Source of the DNA: DASSUW01 sp963844405
GTDB lineage: Bacteria; Actinomycetota; Thermoleophilia; Solirubrobacterales; Solirubrobacteraceae
DNA: 64,000 nt
Assembly (NCBI GenBank): GCA_963844405.1
Contig: CAWJNZ010000004.1
Location: 248,001 to 312,000, forward strand
Direction: 5' to 3'
The notes under the pieces: generated by a model
Told to the model about the DNA's origin: nothing
Seen by the model: the letters and a program-made list of their open reading frames with translations, nothing else
Databases searched by the model: none
In this document: positions 52,234 through 61,722 of the stretch, piece after piece
Layout: every line of letters starts with the position of its first letter
Numbering within the stretch: position 1 is the stretch's first letter
Position numbers and translations under genes: made by a program

Positions 52234-53358
52234 ATGCGCGCCCTCCTGATCGCCACCGCCCTGCTCCTGCTCGCCCCGGCCGGCGCCGCGGCGGCCGACC
52301 TCGTCATCGACGGCCGCGGCTGGGGCCACGGCGTCGGCATGTCCCAGTACGGGGCCTACGGCTTCGCCGAGCGCGAGGGCCGCGACCACGCCTTCATCCT
52401 CGGCCACTACTACACGGGCAGCGCGCTCGGCACGGCGCCCGCGACGCGCATGCGCGTGCGGCTCAAGCGCGCCCGCGCGCCGCGGATCAGCGGCGCCACG
52501 CGAGCGATCTCCGGCGGCCGGCGGATCCGCCTGCGCGAGGACCGCGGCTACCGCTTCCCGGCGCTGGGGGTCGACAAGGTGGCCGTGGTCGACGCGACCA
52601 CCGGCCGCACCCGCGCCCGCCTGCGCGCGCCCGTCACCGTCACCGGCGGCTCGAGCACCGTGCTCCACGGCCGCGCCGAGAACTTCCTCGGCAACGGCGC
52701 CTACCGCGGGCGGATGGTCCTGACCCGCGAGGGCTCCAGCGTGCTGGCGGTCAACCACGTCACGCTCGAGCACTACCTCTACGGCGTCGTCCCGGCCGAG
52801 ATGCCGGCGAGCTGGCCGGCCGAGGCGCTGCGCGCCCAGGCCGTCGTCGCGCGGTCGTACGCGCTCACCAGCCGCCGCGCGGGCGGCACGTGGGACGTCT
52901 ACGCCGACGTCCGCTCGCAGGTCTACCGCGGCGTGCTCTCGGAGATCGCGGCCTCGACGGACGCGGTGCGCGCGACGCGCGGGCGCGTGGTGACGGTCGG
53001 CGGCCAGGTCGCCCAGACGTTCTTCTTCTCGACGTCGGGCGGACGTACCGCCTCGAACGAGGAGGGCTTCGGCGGCTCCCCGCTGTCGTACCTGCGCTCG
53101 GTCGACGACCCGCACGACGACCTGTCGCCGGTCCACACGTGGACGGCGCGCTTCACGCGCCGCGAGGCGCAGCGCAAGCTCGGCTCGATGGTCTCCGGGC
53201 GGCTGCTGAGCCTGCGGATCGCGTCGCGAACTGCGTCGGGCCGCGCGGCCACCGTGCTCGTGCGCGGGAGCCGCGGCGACCAGACGGTCTCGGCCGCGTC
53301 GGTCCGCACCGCGCTCGGCCTGCGGTCGACCTGGCTCGAGAAGACCAGCGGGCCCTAG
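52234..53358 (+). CDS. Secreted SpoIID/LytB-domain protein
   Basis: A 374-residue exported protein: signal peptide (about 1-21), then GRGWGHGVGMSQYGAYGFAERE. The SpoIID domain follows (about 185-330; VTLEHYLYGVVPAEMPASWPAEALRAQAVVARSYAL in parts; TFFFSTSGGRTASNEE). SpoIID-domain proteins are lytic transglycosylases or amidase enhancers acting on peptidoglycan. Sporulation is not implied: the domain is widespread in actinobacteria. ATG at 52234 chosen; TTG at 52222 would add four residues. The 3' end overlaps the convergent hydrolase by four bases. Confidence 0.9.
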   Translation: MRALLIATALLLLAPAGAAAADLVIDGRGWGHGVGMSQYGAYGFAEREGRDHAFILGHYYTGSALGTAPATRMRVRLKRARAPRISGATRAISGGRRIRLREDRGYRFPALGVDKVAVVDATTGRTRARLRAPVTVTGGSSTVLHGRAENFLGNGAYRGRMVLTREGSSVLAVNHVTLEHYLYGVVPAEMPASWPAEALRAQAVVARSYALTSRRAGGTWDVYADVRSQVYRGVLSEIAASTDAVRATRGRVVTVGGQVAQTFFFSTSGGRTASNEEGFGGSPLSYLRSVDDPHDDLSPVHTWTARFTRREAQRKLGSMVSGRLLSLRIASRTASGRAATVLVRGSRGDQTVSAASVRTALGLRSTWLEKTSGP

Positions 53359-54077
53359 GTCGGGCCGGCCTCGCGCGCCCGCGCCGCGGCGGCCGGCGGG
53401 CCGGCGGTCCACGGGTCGCCGTGCCCGGGGAGGAGGACGCCCTCGAGGTCGTCGAGCCGGGAGAGGGACTCGATGGCGCGGTCGTTCGACCACGCGAACG
53501 CGCCCGGCATGAGCTGCGGGCCCGGGCGGCCCGTGAGCGGGTTGTAGGTGCACAGCGCGTCGCCGGCGAGCAGTGCGCCCTGCTGGGGGAAGTGGAGGAC
53601 GACGTGCCCGGGGGAGTGGCCGGGCGTGTGGATCGCGCGCGGCCGGCCGGGAACGTCGAGCTCGCCCTCGCCGAAGGTGGAGACCTCGGCGACCTTGGTC
53701 GTCTTGAGCCCGCCGGCCCGGGCCGCCGTGATCAGTAGCCGCCACAGGGCGCGGTGGCGCAGGTAGGGCAGGATGCTGCCCTCGCGCGGGTGCGACTTGC
53801 CGGTGCGCGCCTGGTCCGCATCCGCGTCGTGGACGTAGACCGGCACCCCCGCCTGCCGCACCCGCTCGGCGATGCCCACGTGGTCTGGGTGGGCGTGCGT
53901 GAGCAGCACGGCGTCGAGGTTGGCGACCGTCCGGCCGCGCGAGCGCAGGAAGTCGACGAGCTGGTCGTAGAAGCCGGGGAGGCCGGCGTCGACGACCACG
54001 AGCCCGCCGTCGGCCTCGACCACGTAGTAGTTGATGAGCTCGTTCCCGAGCCGGTGGACTCCCGGTGCGACCTCCAT
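53355..54077 (-). CDS. Metallo-beta-lactamase-fold hydrolase
   Basis: A 240-residue MBL-fold protein with the HxHxDH motif THAHPDHVG, the second ligand set in HTPGHSPGHVV, D in LLAGDAL, and the final H in LLPGHGDPW. Two metals are expected. Subgroup features suggest a glyoxalase II or lactonase-like hydrolase; the substrate is unknown. There is no ribosome binding site; TAGGCT ends six bases before the ATG. Confidence 0.92.
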   Translation of the reverse strand: MEVAPGVHRLGNELINYYVVEADGGLVVVDAGLPGFYDQLVDFLRSRGRTVANLDAVLLTHAHPDHVGIAERVRQAGVPVYVHDADADQARTGKSHPREGSILPYLRHRALWRLLITAARAGGLKTTKVAEVSTFGEGELDVPGRPRAIHTPGHSPGHVVLHFPQQGALLAGDALCTYNPLTGRPGPQLMPGAFAWSNDRAIESLSRLDDLEGVLLPGHGDPWTAGPPAAAARAREAGPT

Positions 54078-54083
54078 CCCGCG

Positions 54084-54089
54084 AGCCTA
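54084..54089 (-). promoter_or_regulatory. Candidate leaderless -10 element (MBL-fold gene)
   Basis: On the minus strand TAGGCT is followed by six bases and the ATG at 54077. Confidence 0.45.
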
Positions 54090-54106
54090 ACCGGGTTCGA
54101 ATCCCG

Positions 54107-54136
54107 TTGGACGGCGCGGGATTCGTCCGGTACCGT
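54107..54136 (+). promoter_or_regulatory. Candidate promoter with -35 and -10 before a small ORF
   Basis: TTGGAC (54107-54112), an 18-base spacer and TACCGT (54131-54136) lie ten bases before the ATG at 54147. CCGGTACCGTTCG at 54127-54139 recurs exactly at 63027-63039, in the 3' end of the MocA-like gene. Confidence 0.45.
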
Positions 54137-54146
54137 TCGCGGACCG

Positions 54147-54263
54147 ATGGCCTTCCGCCGCGTGTACACCACCCTCCAGAAGATGCCCGCCGCCGCGGGT
54201 CACATCTGGGTGGAGGCGCGGCCGTTCGGCCTCAGCACGTCGAACGACCCGCGCGGCCACTAG
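54147..54263 (+). CDS. Possible 38-residue leaderless small protein
   Basis: An ORF starting MAFRRVYTTLQKMPAAAG and ending STSNDPRGH. I do not recognise it. In its favour are a plausible promoter ending ten bases before the ATG and its place 15 bases before the next gene. Against it are its length and lack of a ribosome binding site. It may equally be a leader peptide or chance. Confidence 0.3.
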   Translation: MAFRRVYTTLQKMPAAAGHIWVEARPFGLSTSNDPRGH

Positions 54264-54278
54264 CGGACGGAGCCTCAC

Positions 54279-55013
54279 ATGACCCCGTCCGCGCAGACCG
54301 CGGGCGGGCGTCGAGTGAGGCGCTGGACCCGCGAAGGCATCATCACGAAGATCCTCGAGTGGGAGGCCCGCTACGGCGAGCCGCCCTGCTCGGCCGACTG
54401 GAACCCGTCGCTGGCCCGCTGGCGCGCGCAGGAGTGGCGCGCCGAGCGCTACCGCGACGGCGAGTGGCCGTCGACCAACGCCGCCAAGCGCCCGTTCGGC
54501 GGCTCCTTCGACGCGGCGATCCGCGCCGCGGGGCTGGAGCCGCGCCGTCCGGGCCCGAAGCGTGCCGCGGGCGAGGCCCGGCCGAGAGTCCTGACGCGCC
54601 ACGATCGCGCGCCGGTCGAGGCGCGGGCCGCGGCCCTCGAGAGCGCGCCGCCGAGCGTCGATGACGTCGGGGGCCTCGAGGCGGTCATCGCCGACGCGCA
54701 GGCGCGCGTCCGGGCCAGCGAGGACCAGGTCGAGGCCGCGGTGCGCGACGCCGCCGAGGCGCGCCGTGCATTGGCGGCGGCCGAGCGCCGCGCTCGCGAG
54801 CTGAGCTCGCTCGTCGGCGACGGGCAGCGGCGCCTGACGGCCGGGGAGATGGCCGCGCTGCGCAACGGCGGCGGCGGACCGTCCGGCCCGGCCGTGCTCG
54901 CGGCGGCGCTGCGCCGGCTCGCCAAGGCCCGCGCGGCGGGCGACCGCGGCGGCCTGCGCAGCGCGCTCGGCGAGGTCGCGTCGGCCGCCGTCCGCTGGCA
55001 CGACCGTCTCTGA
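54279..55013 (+). CDS. HNH-repeat (homing-endonuclease-associated repeat) protein with coiled coil
   Basis: A 244-residue protein. Residues about 15-85 (RRWTREGIITKILEWEARYG, PPCSADWNPS, GEWPSTNAAKRPFGGSFDAA, IRAAGLEP) match the HNH_repeat/HARE pattern, a DNA-binding helical unit often found beside HNH nucleases. Here no nuclease domain follows. Instead a linker, an Ala/Arg/Glu-rich coiled coil (about 125-185) and a helical tail are seen. It may bind DNA. Function unknown. A strong hairpin follows the stop. Confidence 0.78.
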   Translation: MTPSAQTAGGRRVRRWTREGIITKILEWEARYGEPPCSADWNPSLARWRAQEWRAERYRDGEWPSTNAAKRPFGGSFDAAIRAAGLEPRRPGPKRAAGEARPRVLTRHDRAPVEARAAALESAPPSVDDVGGLEAVIADAQARVRASEDQVEAAVRDAAEARRALAAAERRARELSSLVGDGQRRLTAGEMAALRNGGGGPSGPAVLAAALRRLAKARAAGDRGGLRSALGEVASAAVRWHDRL

Positions 55014-55035
55014 ACCTTCCTCCCCGGAATCGACG

Positions 55036-55070
55036 GGGCCGGCCCCTCTCCCCTCAAGTGGGGCCGGCCC
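55036..55070 (+). terminator. Hairpin terminator after the HNH-repeat gene
   Basis: GGGCCGGCCCC (55036-55046) and GGGGCCGGCCC (55060-55070) form a perfect 11-bp stem with a 13-base loop, 22 bases past the stop and before the PilZ gene. Confidence 0.7.
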
Positions 55071-55076
55071 GCGGGC

Positions 55077-55082
55077 GATACT
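55077..55082 (+). promoter_or_regulatory. Candidate leaderless -10 element (PilZ gene)
   Basis: GATACT ends eight bases before the GTG at 55091 and sits directly after the terminator hairpin. Confidence 0.4.
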
Positions 55083-55090
55083 TCCCCGCA

Positions 55091-55654
55091 GTGCTGCCCC
55101 GGCTCGTCGAAGGCCAGCCCGCGCGCCTCGACCTCGGGGAGAGCATCGCCTGCCGCATCATCGGCTTCAGCGGCCCCGACGTCGTGCTCTCGCTCGAGCA
55201 CCAGCCCGACGAGGCGCCGGAGCAGGGGACGCCCGCCTACCTCCTGCTCGAGTCGAACGGGAGCATCCAGGCGGTCCGCGGGCGGGTGGGCCGCCCGGCC
55301 GGCGACGAGCTCGTCCTGCGCCTGACCGACGACATCCGCCTCGGCCAGCGCCGCACCTTCTCGCGCGCCCCGCTCGAGCTGCCCGCCCGCGTCCGCGCGC
55401 GAGACGGCGCCGGCGAGTGGTCGACCACCACGCGCGACGTCAGCGCCGGCGGCGTCTGCGTCGCCCGCGGCGACGCCGATCCCGCGGATCCGACGCTCGA
55501 GATCACGATCCAGGTGGCCGACCACGAGGTGGTCGCCACGGCCACCGCCGTGCGCGTCACGAACGAGGAGCTCGGCCTGCGCTTCGAGGAGATCGGGCGC
55601 GACGATCGCATGCTGCTCGCGTCGCTCGCGCTCGCCTACCACCGGCGTCGCTGA
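55091..55654 (+). CDS. PilZ-domain cyclic-di-GMP receptor
   Basis: A 187-residue protein. An N-terminal YcgR-like beta barrel (about 1-88) is followed by a PilZ domain with both ligand motifs: RTFSR (RxxxR) near 91-95 and DVSAGG (DxSxxG) near 118-123. It should bind cyclic-di-GMP. The output could be motility, as for YcgR, which would fit the chemotaxis genes at the left of the window, but nothing here shows that. I chose the GTG at 55091; a longer form from 55058 would start inside the hairpin. Confidence 0.88.
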   Translation: MLPRLVEGQPARLDLGESIACRIIGFSGPDVVLSLEHQPDEAPEQGTPAYLLLESNGSIQAVRGRVGRPAGDELVLRLTDDIRLGQRRTFSRAPLELPARVRARDGAGEWSTTTRDVSAGGVCVARGDADPADPTLEITIQVADHEVVATATAVRVTNEELGLRFEEIGRDDRMLLASLALAYHRRR

Positions 55655-55699
55655 ACCAATAACCTGCCGTCGAGGGTCCCGACGGAGGAGGAGCGCTGC

Positions 55700-56166
<467 letters not shown>

Positions 56167-56170
<4 letters not shown>

Positions 56171-58626
56171 GCACCGTCGAGCAGGCCACGCAGACCGGCA
56201 AGTGGGTCGGCCAGGCGATGCGCCGCAAGGAGGACCCCCGGATGATCACCGGGCGCGGCCGCTACGTCGACGACGTCGTGCTGGCCGGCATGCTGCACAT
56301 GGCGGTCGTCCGCTCGCCGGAGGCGCACGCCCGCATCGTCTCGATCGACACCGAGGGGGCCAGGAGCGCGCCCGGCGTCCTCGGCGTGTTCACGGCCGAC
56401 GACGTGCAGCTCGAGTCGCCGTTGCCGATGGCCTGGGTGCCGCCGGGCGTCGAGATGAAGTCGCCCGAGACGCTGCCGCTCGCCAAGGGGACGGTCAAGT
56501 ACGTCGGTCAGGCCGTGGCGATCGTGCTCGGCGCCGACAAGTACGGCGTGCGCGACGCCGCCGAGCAGGTCTTCGTCGAGTACGACCCGCTGCCCGTGGT
56601 CGTCGACCCCGAGAAGGCGCTCGAGGCGGGCTCGCCGCTCGTCCACGAGGAGTTCGGGACCAACCAGACGCACGAGTGGTCGATCGGCGGCGGCGACATG
56701 GACACCGCCTGGTCGGAGGCCGACGTGGTGATCGAGCGGCGGATCGTCAACCACCGCACGGCCGGCGCGCCGATCGAGCCGCGCGCCTGCGTGGCCGACC
56801 ACCGCGGCGGCACGCTGACGCTCCACCTCACGAGCCAGAACCCGCACCTGATCCGGCTCTTCATGGCCGGCGAGCTCGGCATGTCCGAGGACCGCATCCG
56901 CGTGATCGCGCCGGACGTCGGCGGCGGCTTCGGCGTGAAGATCGCCCACTACGGCGAGGAGGTGCTCGCCGCCTGGGCCTCGCGCAAGCTCAACCGCCCG
57001 ATCAAGTGGACCGAGACGCGCTCCGAGCACATGGCGGCCACCATCCACGGCCGCGACCAGATCGACTACGTGAAGGTCGGCGCCAAGCAGGACGGCACCA
57101 TCGTCGGCCTCGAGTGCACCGCGATCTGCGACCTCGGCGCCTACTACACGCTGCTGACGCCGTTCATCCCGTGCTTCACCGGGTTCGTGATCAGCGGCTG
57201 TTACAAGATCCCGAACCTCAAGTTCACGGCCCGCGGGGTCTTCACCAACAAGATGGCGACCGACGCCACGCGCGGCGCCGGCCGCCCGGAGGCGACGCAC
57301 CTGATCGAGGTGACGGTCGAGCAGCTCGCGGCCGAGCTGGGGATGGACCCGCTCGAGCTCCGGCGCAAGAACTTCATCCCCAAGGAGGACTTCCCGGCCG
57401 AGGTGGCGCTGGGCGTCGTCTACGACTCCGGCGACTACCACGGCTCGCTCGACAAGCTGCTCACGCACGTCGACGTCGAGCAGGTCCGGCGCGAGGCCGA
57501 CGAGCTGCGAGCCAAGGGCATCTACCGCGGCATCGGGTTCTCGACGTGGATGGAGATCTGCGGCCTCGCCCCGTCGCGCGTCGTCGGCCCGAGCGGCGTC
57601 GGCCTGCAGGCGGGCTTCTACGAGTCGTCGATCGTGCGCATCCACGCCTCCGGCGCCGTCACCGCCTACAGCGGCACGGCACCGCACGGCCAGGGCCTCG
57701 ACACCTCGTTCGCCCAGATCGTCGCCGACCGCGTCGGCACGACGCCGGACCGGGTCGACGTCCAGCACGGCGACACCGGCACCGGGCCGTTCGGGCTCGG
57801 CACCTACGGGTCGCGCTCGCTGGCCGTGGGCGGCGAGTCGCTCGCCCAGTCGGCGCTCAAGGTCGCCGACAAGGCCAGGCGGATCGCCGCGCACCTGCTG
57901 GAGGCGGCGCCCGAGGACGTCGAGCTGGCCGACGGCAAGTACTCGGTCAAGGGCTCGCCGGACAAGGGCATGACGCTGGCCGAGGTCGCCGGCGCCGCCT
58001 ACGTGCCGGAGAACCTCCCGGAGGGCATGGAGCCCGGGCTCGAGGAGACCACCTTCTACGACCCGACGAACTTCACGTGGCCGTTCGGCGCGCACGCCTG
58101 CATCGTCGACGTCGACGCCGAGACCGGGAAGGTCGACGTCGTCCGCTACGTGTCGGTCGACGACTGCGGCCCGGCCATCAACCCGATGCTGATCGAGGGG
58201 CAGATCCACGGCGGCGTCGCGCACGGCATCGGCCAGGCGCTGTACGAGCGCATCCACTACGACGACGACGGCCAGCTCGTGACCGGCACGTTCGTCGACT
58301 ACGCGCTCCCGAGCGCGGCCGACGTCCCGAGCTTCGAGACCGACCGCACGGAGACCCCGTCGCCGGTCAACTCGCTCGGCGTCAAGGGCGTCGGCGAGGC
58401 GGGCACGATCGCCTCCTCGGCGGCGGTCACCAACGCGGTGATCGACGCGCTGCGCCCGCTCGGCGTCACCTACCTCGACATGCCGCTCAGCCCGCAGCGG
58501 ATCTGGATGGCGATCGAGGAGGCGAAGGGCCGGTCGACGCCGGGCGAGGACGGCTCGCAGAACGGCCACGGACAGGGCAGCGCCGGCTCCGGACCGACGC
58601 ACCCGAGCGAGGGAGGTCTGTCGTGA
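56167..58626 (+). CDS. coxL: Molybdenum hydroxylase large subunit, form II CoxL-like
   Basis: An 819-residue molybdopterin-binding subunit. It has the N-terminal aldehyde oxidase/xanthine dehydrogenase a/b hammerhead domain and the Mo-binding domain with DVGGGFGVKIAHYGEE. The active-site loop near 366-372 reads ATRGAGR, the form II pattern (AYRGAGR), not the AYxCSFR of true aerobic CO dehydrogenase. The base-like Glu is in GVKGVGEAGTI. So it oxidises an aldehyde, purine-like or other small substrate; CO oxidation is not supported. It overlaps coxS and coxM by four bases each. The C-terminal 30 residues are Gly/Ser-rich. Confidence 0.94.
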
Positions 58627-59456
58627 TCCCCGCCAAGTTCGACTACGTCGCCCCCGAGTCGCTCGACGAGGCGCTGAACGCGCTCCAGGGCGAGGACGCC
58701 AAGGTGCTCGCCGGCGGCCACTCGCTGCTGCCGCTGATGAAGCTGCGGCTGGCCGCGCCGGCGCTGCTCGTGGACCTCCGGCGCGTGCCGGGCCTGACCG
58801 GCATCGAGCGCGAGAACGGCGGCTGGCGGATCGGGGCGATGACGACCCACTACGCGGTCACCAACGGCGGCCTCGGCCTCGCCTCGGAGGCGGCGGGCAC
58901 CATCGCCGACCCGCAGGTCCGCTACCGCGGCACGCTCGGCGGCTCGCTCGCCCACGGCGACCCGGCCTCCGACATGCCGGCCGTCCTGCTGGCCGCCGAG
59001 GGCTCGGTGACGATCCGCGGCGCCGCCGGTCAGCGCGAGGTGGCGGCGGCCGACCTGTTCGAGGACTTCCTCACCACCGCCGTCGGCGACGGGGAGATCC
59101 TCACCGAGGTCCGGCTGCCGGCGCTCGACGGCTACGGGTTCGGCTACGAGAAGTTCAACCGGCGCAAGGAGGACTGGGCGATGGTCGCCGTCTGCGCGCT
59201 GGTCAAGAAGGCGGCCGACGGCACGTGCGAGGACGTGCGGATCGGGCTCACGCACATGGGCTCGACGCCGTTGCGCGCGACCGCCGCCGAGCAGGCCCTG
59301 CGCGGCCAGCCGCTGGAGGCCTCGCGGATCGCCTCCGCCGCCGACCAGGCCGCCGAGGGGACGCAGCCGCCGGCCGACCTCAACGCCACGGCGGAGTACA
59401 AGCAGCACCTGGCGCGCGTGCTCTGCAGGCGCGCGCTCGAGCAGGCGTCAGAATGA
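58623..59456 (+). CDS. coxM: Molybdenum hydroxylase FAD-binding subunit (CoxM-like)
   Basis: A 277-residue FAD subunit: AGGHSLLPLMKLRLAAP in the first FAD motif, TIADPQVRYRGTLGGSLAHG in the second, and a CO dehydrogenase flavoprotein C-terminal domain (about 175-277). It takes electrons from the 2Fe-2S subunit and passes them on. GTG start overlapping coxL. The S-L-M order of the three structural genes is typical of form II clusters. Confidence 0.94.
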   Translation: MIPAKFDYVAPESLDEALNALQGEDAKVLAGGHSLLPLMKLRLAAPALLVDLRRVPGLTGIERENGGWRIGAMTTHYAVTNGGLGLASEAAGTIADPQVRYRGTLGGSLAHGDPASDMPAVLLAAEGSVTIRGAAGQREVAAADLFEDFLTTAVGDGEILTEVRLPALDGYGFGYEKFNRRKEDWAMVAVCALVKKAADGTCEDVRIGLTHMGSTPLRATAAEQALRGQPLEASRIASAADQAAEGTQPPADLNATAEYKQHLARVLCRRALEQASE

Positions 59457-59460
59457 AGTT

Positions 59461-60300
59461 GTGCGGTTCACTACGACCGAGGACGTGACGCGGGACCTGG
59501 CCGGCGAGGGCTACCTCGCCGACCAGGGCTTGAGCACCGCCGTCTTCCTCGCCGCCACGCTCGAGCAGCCGCTGCTGCTCGAGGGCGAGGCGGGCGTGGG
59601 CAAGACCGAGGTGGCGCGCGCGCTGGCGTCGGCCGGCGGCGCGCGGCTGATCCGGCTTCAGTGCCACGAGGGCATCGACCTCCACCACGCGGTCTACGAC
59701 TGGGACTACCAGCGGCAGCTGCTGGCCATCCGCGCCGCCGAGGCGGGCGCGGCGGCGCGCGAGCTGTTCGGCCCGGAGTTCCTGCTGCGGCGGCCGCTGC
59801 TGGAGGCGCTGGAGCACGACGGGCCGGCGGTGCTGCTGATCGACGAGGTCGACCGCGCGGACGACGAGTTCGAGGCCTTCCTGCTCGAGTTCCTGGCCGA
59901 CTTCGCGATCACCATCCCCGAGCTCGGGACGGTGACGGGGCGGCACCGGCCGCTGGTCGTGCTGACCTCGAACCGCACGCGCGAGCTGCACGACGCCCTG
60001 AAGCGGCGCTGCCTGTACCACTGGATCGACTACCCGTCGCGCGAGCGCGAGGCCGAGATCGTCCGGACCCGGCTGCCCGGCGTGCCGGACGCGATCGCCG
60101 AGCGCGTCTGCGTCGCCGTGGCGCGGCTGCGCGAGGAGGAGCTCTACAAGCTGCCGGGCGTGGGGGAGACGATCACCTGGGCGCGGGCGCTGCTGGCGCT
60201 CGACGCGTCGGCCGACCTCGAGGAGACGCTCGGCGTCGCGCTGAAGGTGCGCGAGGACATCGAGCGCGTGCGCCAGCGCGGGGTGCTCGGCGGTGTCTGA
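59461..60300 (+). CDS. MoxR-family AAA+ ATPase (CoxD-like)
   Basis: A 279-residue MoxR ATPase with Walker A LLEGEAGVGKTEVARA (near 39-54), Walker B VLLIDEVDRADDEFE and the sensor stretch VVLTSNRTRELHDALKRRC. CoxD-type ATPases work with a VWA partner to insert or mature the active-site metal cluster. The partner is the next gene. GTG start four bases after coxM; overlaps the VWA gene by eight bases. Confidence 0.93.
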   Translation: MRFTTTEDVTRDLAGEGYLADQGLSTAVFLAATLEQPLLLEGEAGVGKTEVARALASAGGARLIRLQCHEGIDLHHAVYDWDYQRQLLAIRAAEAGAAARELFGPEFLLRRPLLEALEHDGPAVLLIDEVDRADDEFEAFLLEFLADFAITIPELGTVTGRHRPLVVLTSNRTRELHDALKRRCLYHWIDYPSREREAEIVRTRLPGVPDAIAERVCVAVARLREEELYKLPGVGETITWARALLALDASADLEETLGVALKVREDIERVRQRGVLGGV

Positions 60301-61411
60301 GACCGTCACCACGCGCCTCTCGGCCCTCGCCGCCTACCTGCGGACGAGCGGCGCGGCGGTCGGCGTCGGCGAGCTGCTCGCCGCGCACCGGGCGCTCGCC
60401 GCCGTCGACTCGACGTCGCGCCGCGAGTCGTTCTTCGCGCTCCGCGCGGCGCTGTGCTCGTCGCACGCGGACTTCGACCGCTTCGCCGAGGCGTTCGCCA
60501 TCGTCTTCGCTCCGGCCGAGTCGCCGGACGACCCGTTCGAGGCGCTCGGCAAGATCGAGAAGGCGGCCCTGCCGCGCGTCGGCGTGCCGACCGAGCAGCG
60601 GGACGCCGAGGCCGTGCTGGAAGACGTGCCCGTCCCGGCCGCCTGGAGCGACGAGGAGCTGCTGCGCGAGAAGGACTTCGCCGAGTACAGCGACGCCGAG
60701 CGCGCCGCGGCACGCGCGCTGCTGGCGCGGCTCGCGCGCCGCACGCCGCAGCGGCTCTCGCGCCGCACGCGGCCGACCCGGCGGCGGCGCGAGGTGCACG
60801 ACCTGCGGGCCACCGTGCGGGCTTCATTGCGGCACGGGGGCGAGCTGCTCGAGCGGCGCTACCGCGAGCCGGCGGAGCGGCCGCGGCGGCTGGTGCTCGT
60901 GTGCGACGTCTCGGGCTCGATGGCCCCGTACGCGCGGATGCTGCTGCAGTACCTGCAGGCGAGCGTCGCCGCGCGCACCCGCGTGGAGGCGTTCGTGTTC
61001 GGCACGCGGCTGACGCGCGTCACGCGCGAGCTGGCGGGCCGCGATCCGGACCGCGCGCTGGCGCGCGCCGCCGAGCACGTGTCGGACTGGTCGGGCGGCA
61101 CGCGGATCGGCGCCGCGCTGGCCGAGCTCAACCGCGAGCACGGCCGCCGGATCGGCCGCGGCGCGGTGATCGTCGTGCTGTCCGACGGCTGGGACCGCGG
61201 CGATCCCGAGCTCTTGGCCGTCGAGATGGCGCGCCTGCGGCGCTGCGCGCACCGCGTGGTCTGGCTCAACCCGCTGGCCGCCGATCCGCGCTACGAGCCG
61301 CTGACGCGCGGGATGCAGGCGGCGCTCCCGCACGTCGATCACCTGCTGCCCGGAAACTCGATCGCCTCGCTGGAGGCGCTCGCCTCGCTCATGGAGGAGG
61401 GAATCTCATGA
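60293..61411 (+). CDS. VWA-domain maturation protein (CoxE-like)
   Basis: A 372-residue protein. The C-terminal von Willebrand A domain (about 195-360) has the MIDAS motif LVCDVSGSM, then the second metal-site Thr/Asp in SDWSGGTRIG and VVLSDGWDRGD. The N-terminal half is helical and basic. CoxE partners the MoxR ATPase in maturing molybdenum hydroxylases. GTG start inside the end of the ATPase gene; the stop overlaps the next start (ATGA). Confidence 0.92.
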   Translation: MSETVTTRLSALAAYLRTSGAAVGVGELLAAHRALAAVDSTSRRESFFALRAALCSSHADFDRFAEAFAIVFAPAESPDDPFEALGKIEKAALPRVGVPTEQRDAEAVLEDVPVPAAWSDEELLREKDFAEYSDAERAAARALLARLARRTPQRLSRRTRPTRRRREVHDLRATVRASLRHGGELLERRYREPAERPRRLVLVCDVSGSMAPYARMLLQYLQASVAARTRVEAFVFGTRLTRVTRELAGRDPDRALARAAEHVSDWSGGTRIGAALAELNREHGRRIGRGAVIVVLSDGWDRGDPELLAVEMARLRRCAHRVVWLNPLAADPRYEPLTRGMQAALPHVDHLLPGNSIASLEALASLMEEGIS

Positions 61412-61722
61412 AGGACGTACTCGAGGACGTCGACACCTGGACCGCCCGCGGCGACGCGGTGGCGCTCGCCACCGTGATCAGCGTGAAGCGCTCCGCCCCG
61501 CGGCCGCCGGGGTCGAAGATGGCCATCAACGAGCACGGGGAGATCTCCGGCGCCGTCTCCGGCGGCTGCGTCGAGGGAGCCGTGGTCGAGGTCGCCGAGG
61601 AGGTGCTCGGGGGAGGCGCGCCGCGGCTGCTGCACTTCGGCATCGCCGACGAGGAGGCGTGGGACGTCGGGCTGCCGTGCGGCGGCGAGATCGACGTGTA
61701 CGTGGAGCGCTACGAGCCGTGA
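61408..61722 (+). CDS. XdhC/CoxI N-terminal-domain protein
   Basis: A 104-residue stand-alone XdhC N-terminal domain: ATVISVKRSAPRPPGSKMAI, AVSGGCVEGAVV and VGLPCGGEIDVYVE. XdhC-type proteins bind molybdenum cofactor, help sulphurate it and deliver it to the apo-enzyme. Here the protein is split: the Rossmann half is the next gene, with a GTGA overlap. Many homologues carry both on one chain. Confidence 0.92.
   Translation: MKDVLEDVDTWTARGDAVALATVISVKRSAPRPPGSKMAINEHGEISGAVSGGCVEGAVVEVAEEVLGGGAPRLLHFGIADEEAWDVGLPCGGEIDVYVERYEP

Noticed and set aside
47403..52340. A 1645-codon open frame on the minus strand
   Set aside because: It is an Arg/Ala/Gly/Pro-rich shadow of real genes on both strands, a usual effect of very high GC. 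Only the part from 51170 downward in this frame, the N-terminal half of the Agl23-like gene, is real.
52234..53358. Evidence of endospore formation from the SpoIID-domain protein
   Set aside because: The domain is widespread in non-sporulating bacteria and no other sporulation gene is present in the window.
54092..54106. GGGTTCGAATCCC, identical to a tRNA T-arm
   Set aside because: No acceptor, D or anticodon arm can be built around it, and the upstream DNA is the start of the MBL-fold gene. It may be a tRNA fragment or attachment-site relic, but no integrase or mobile gene is near.
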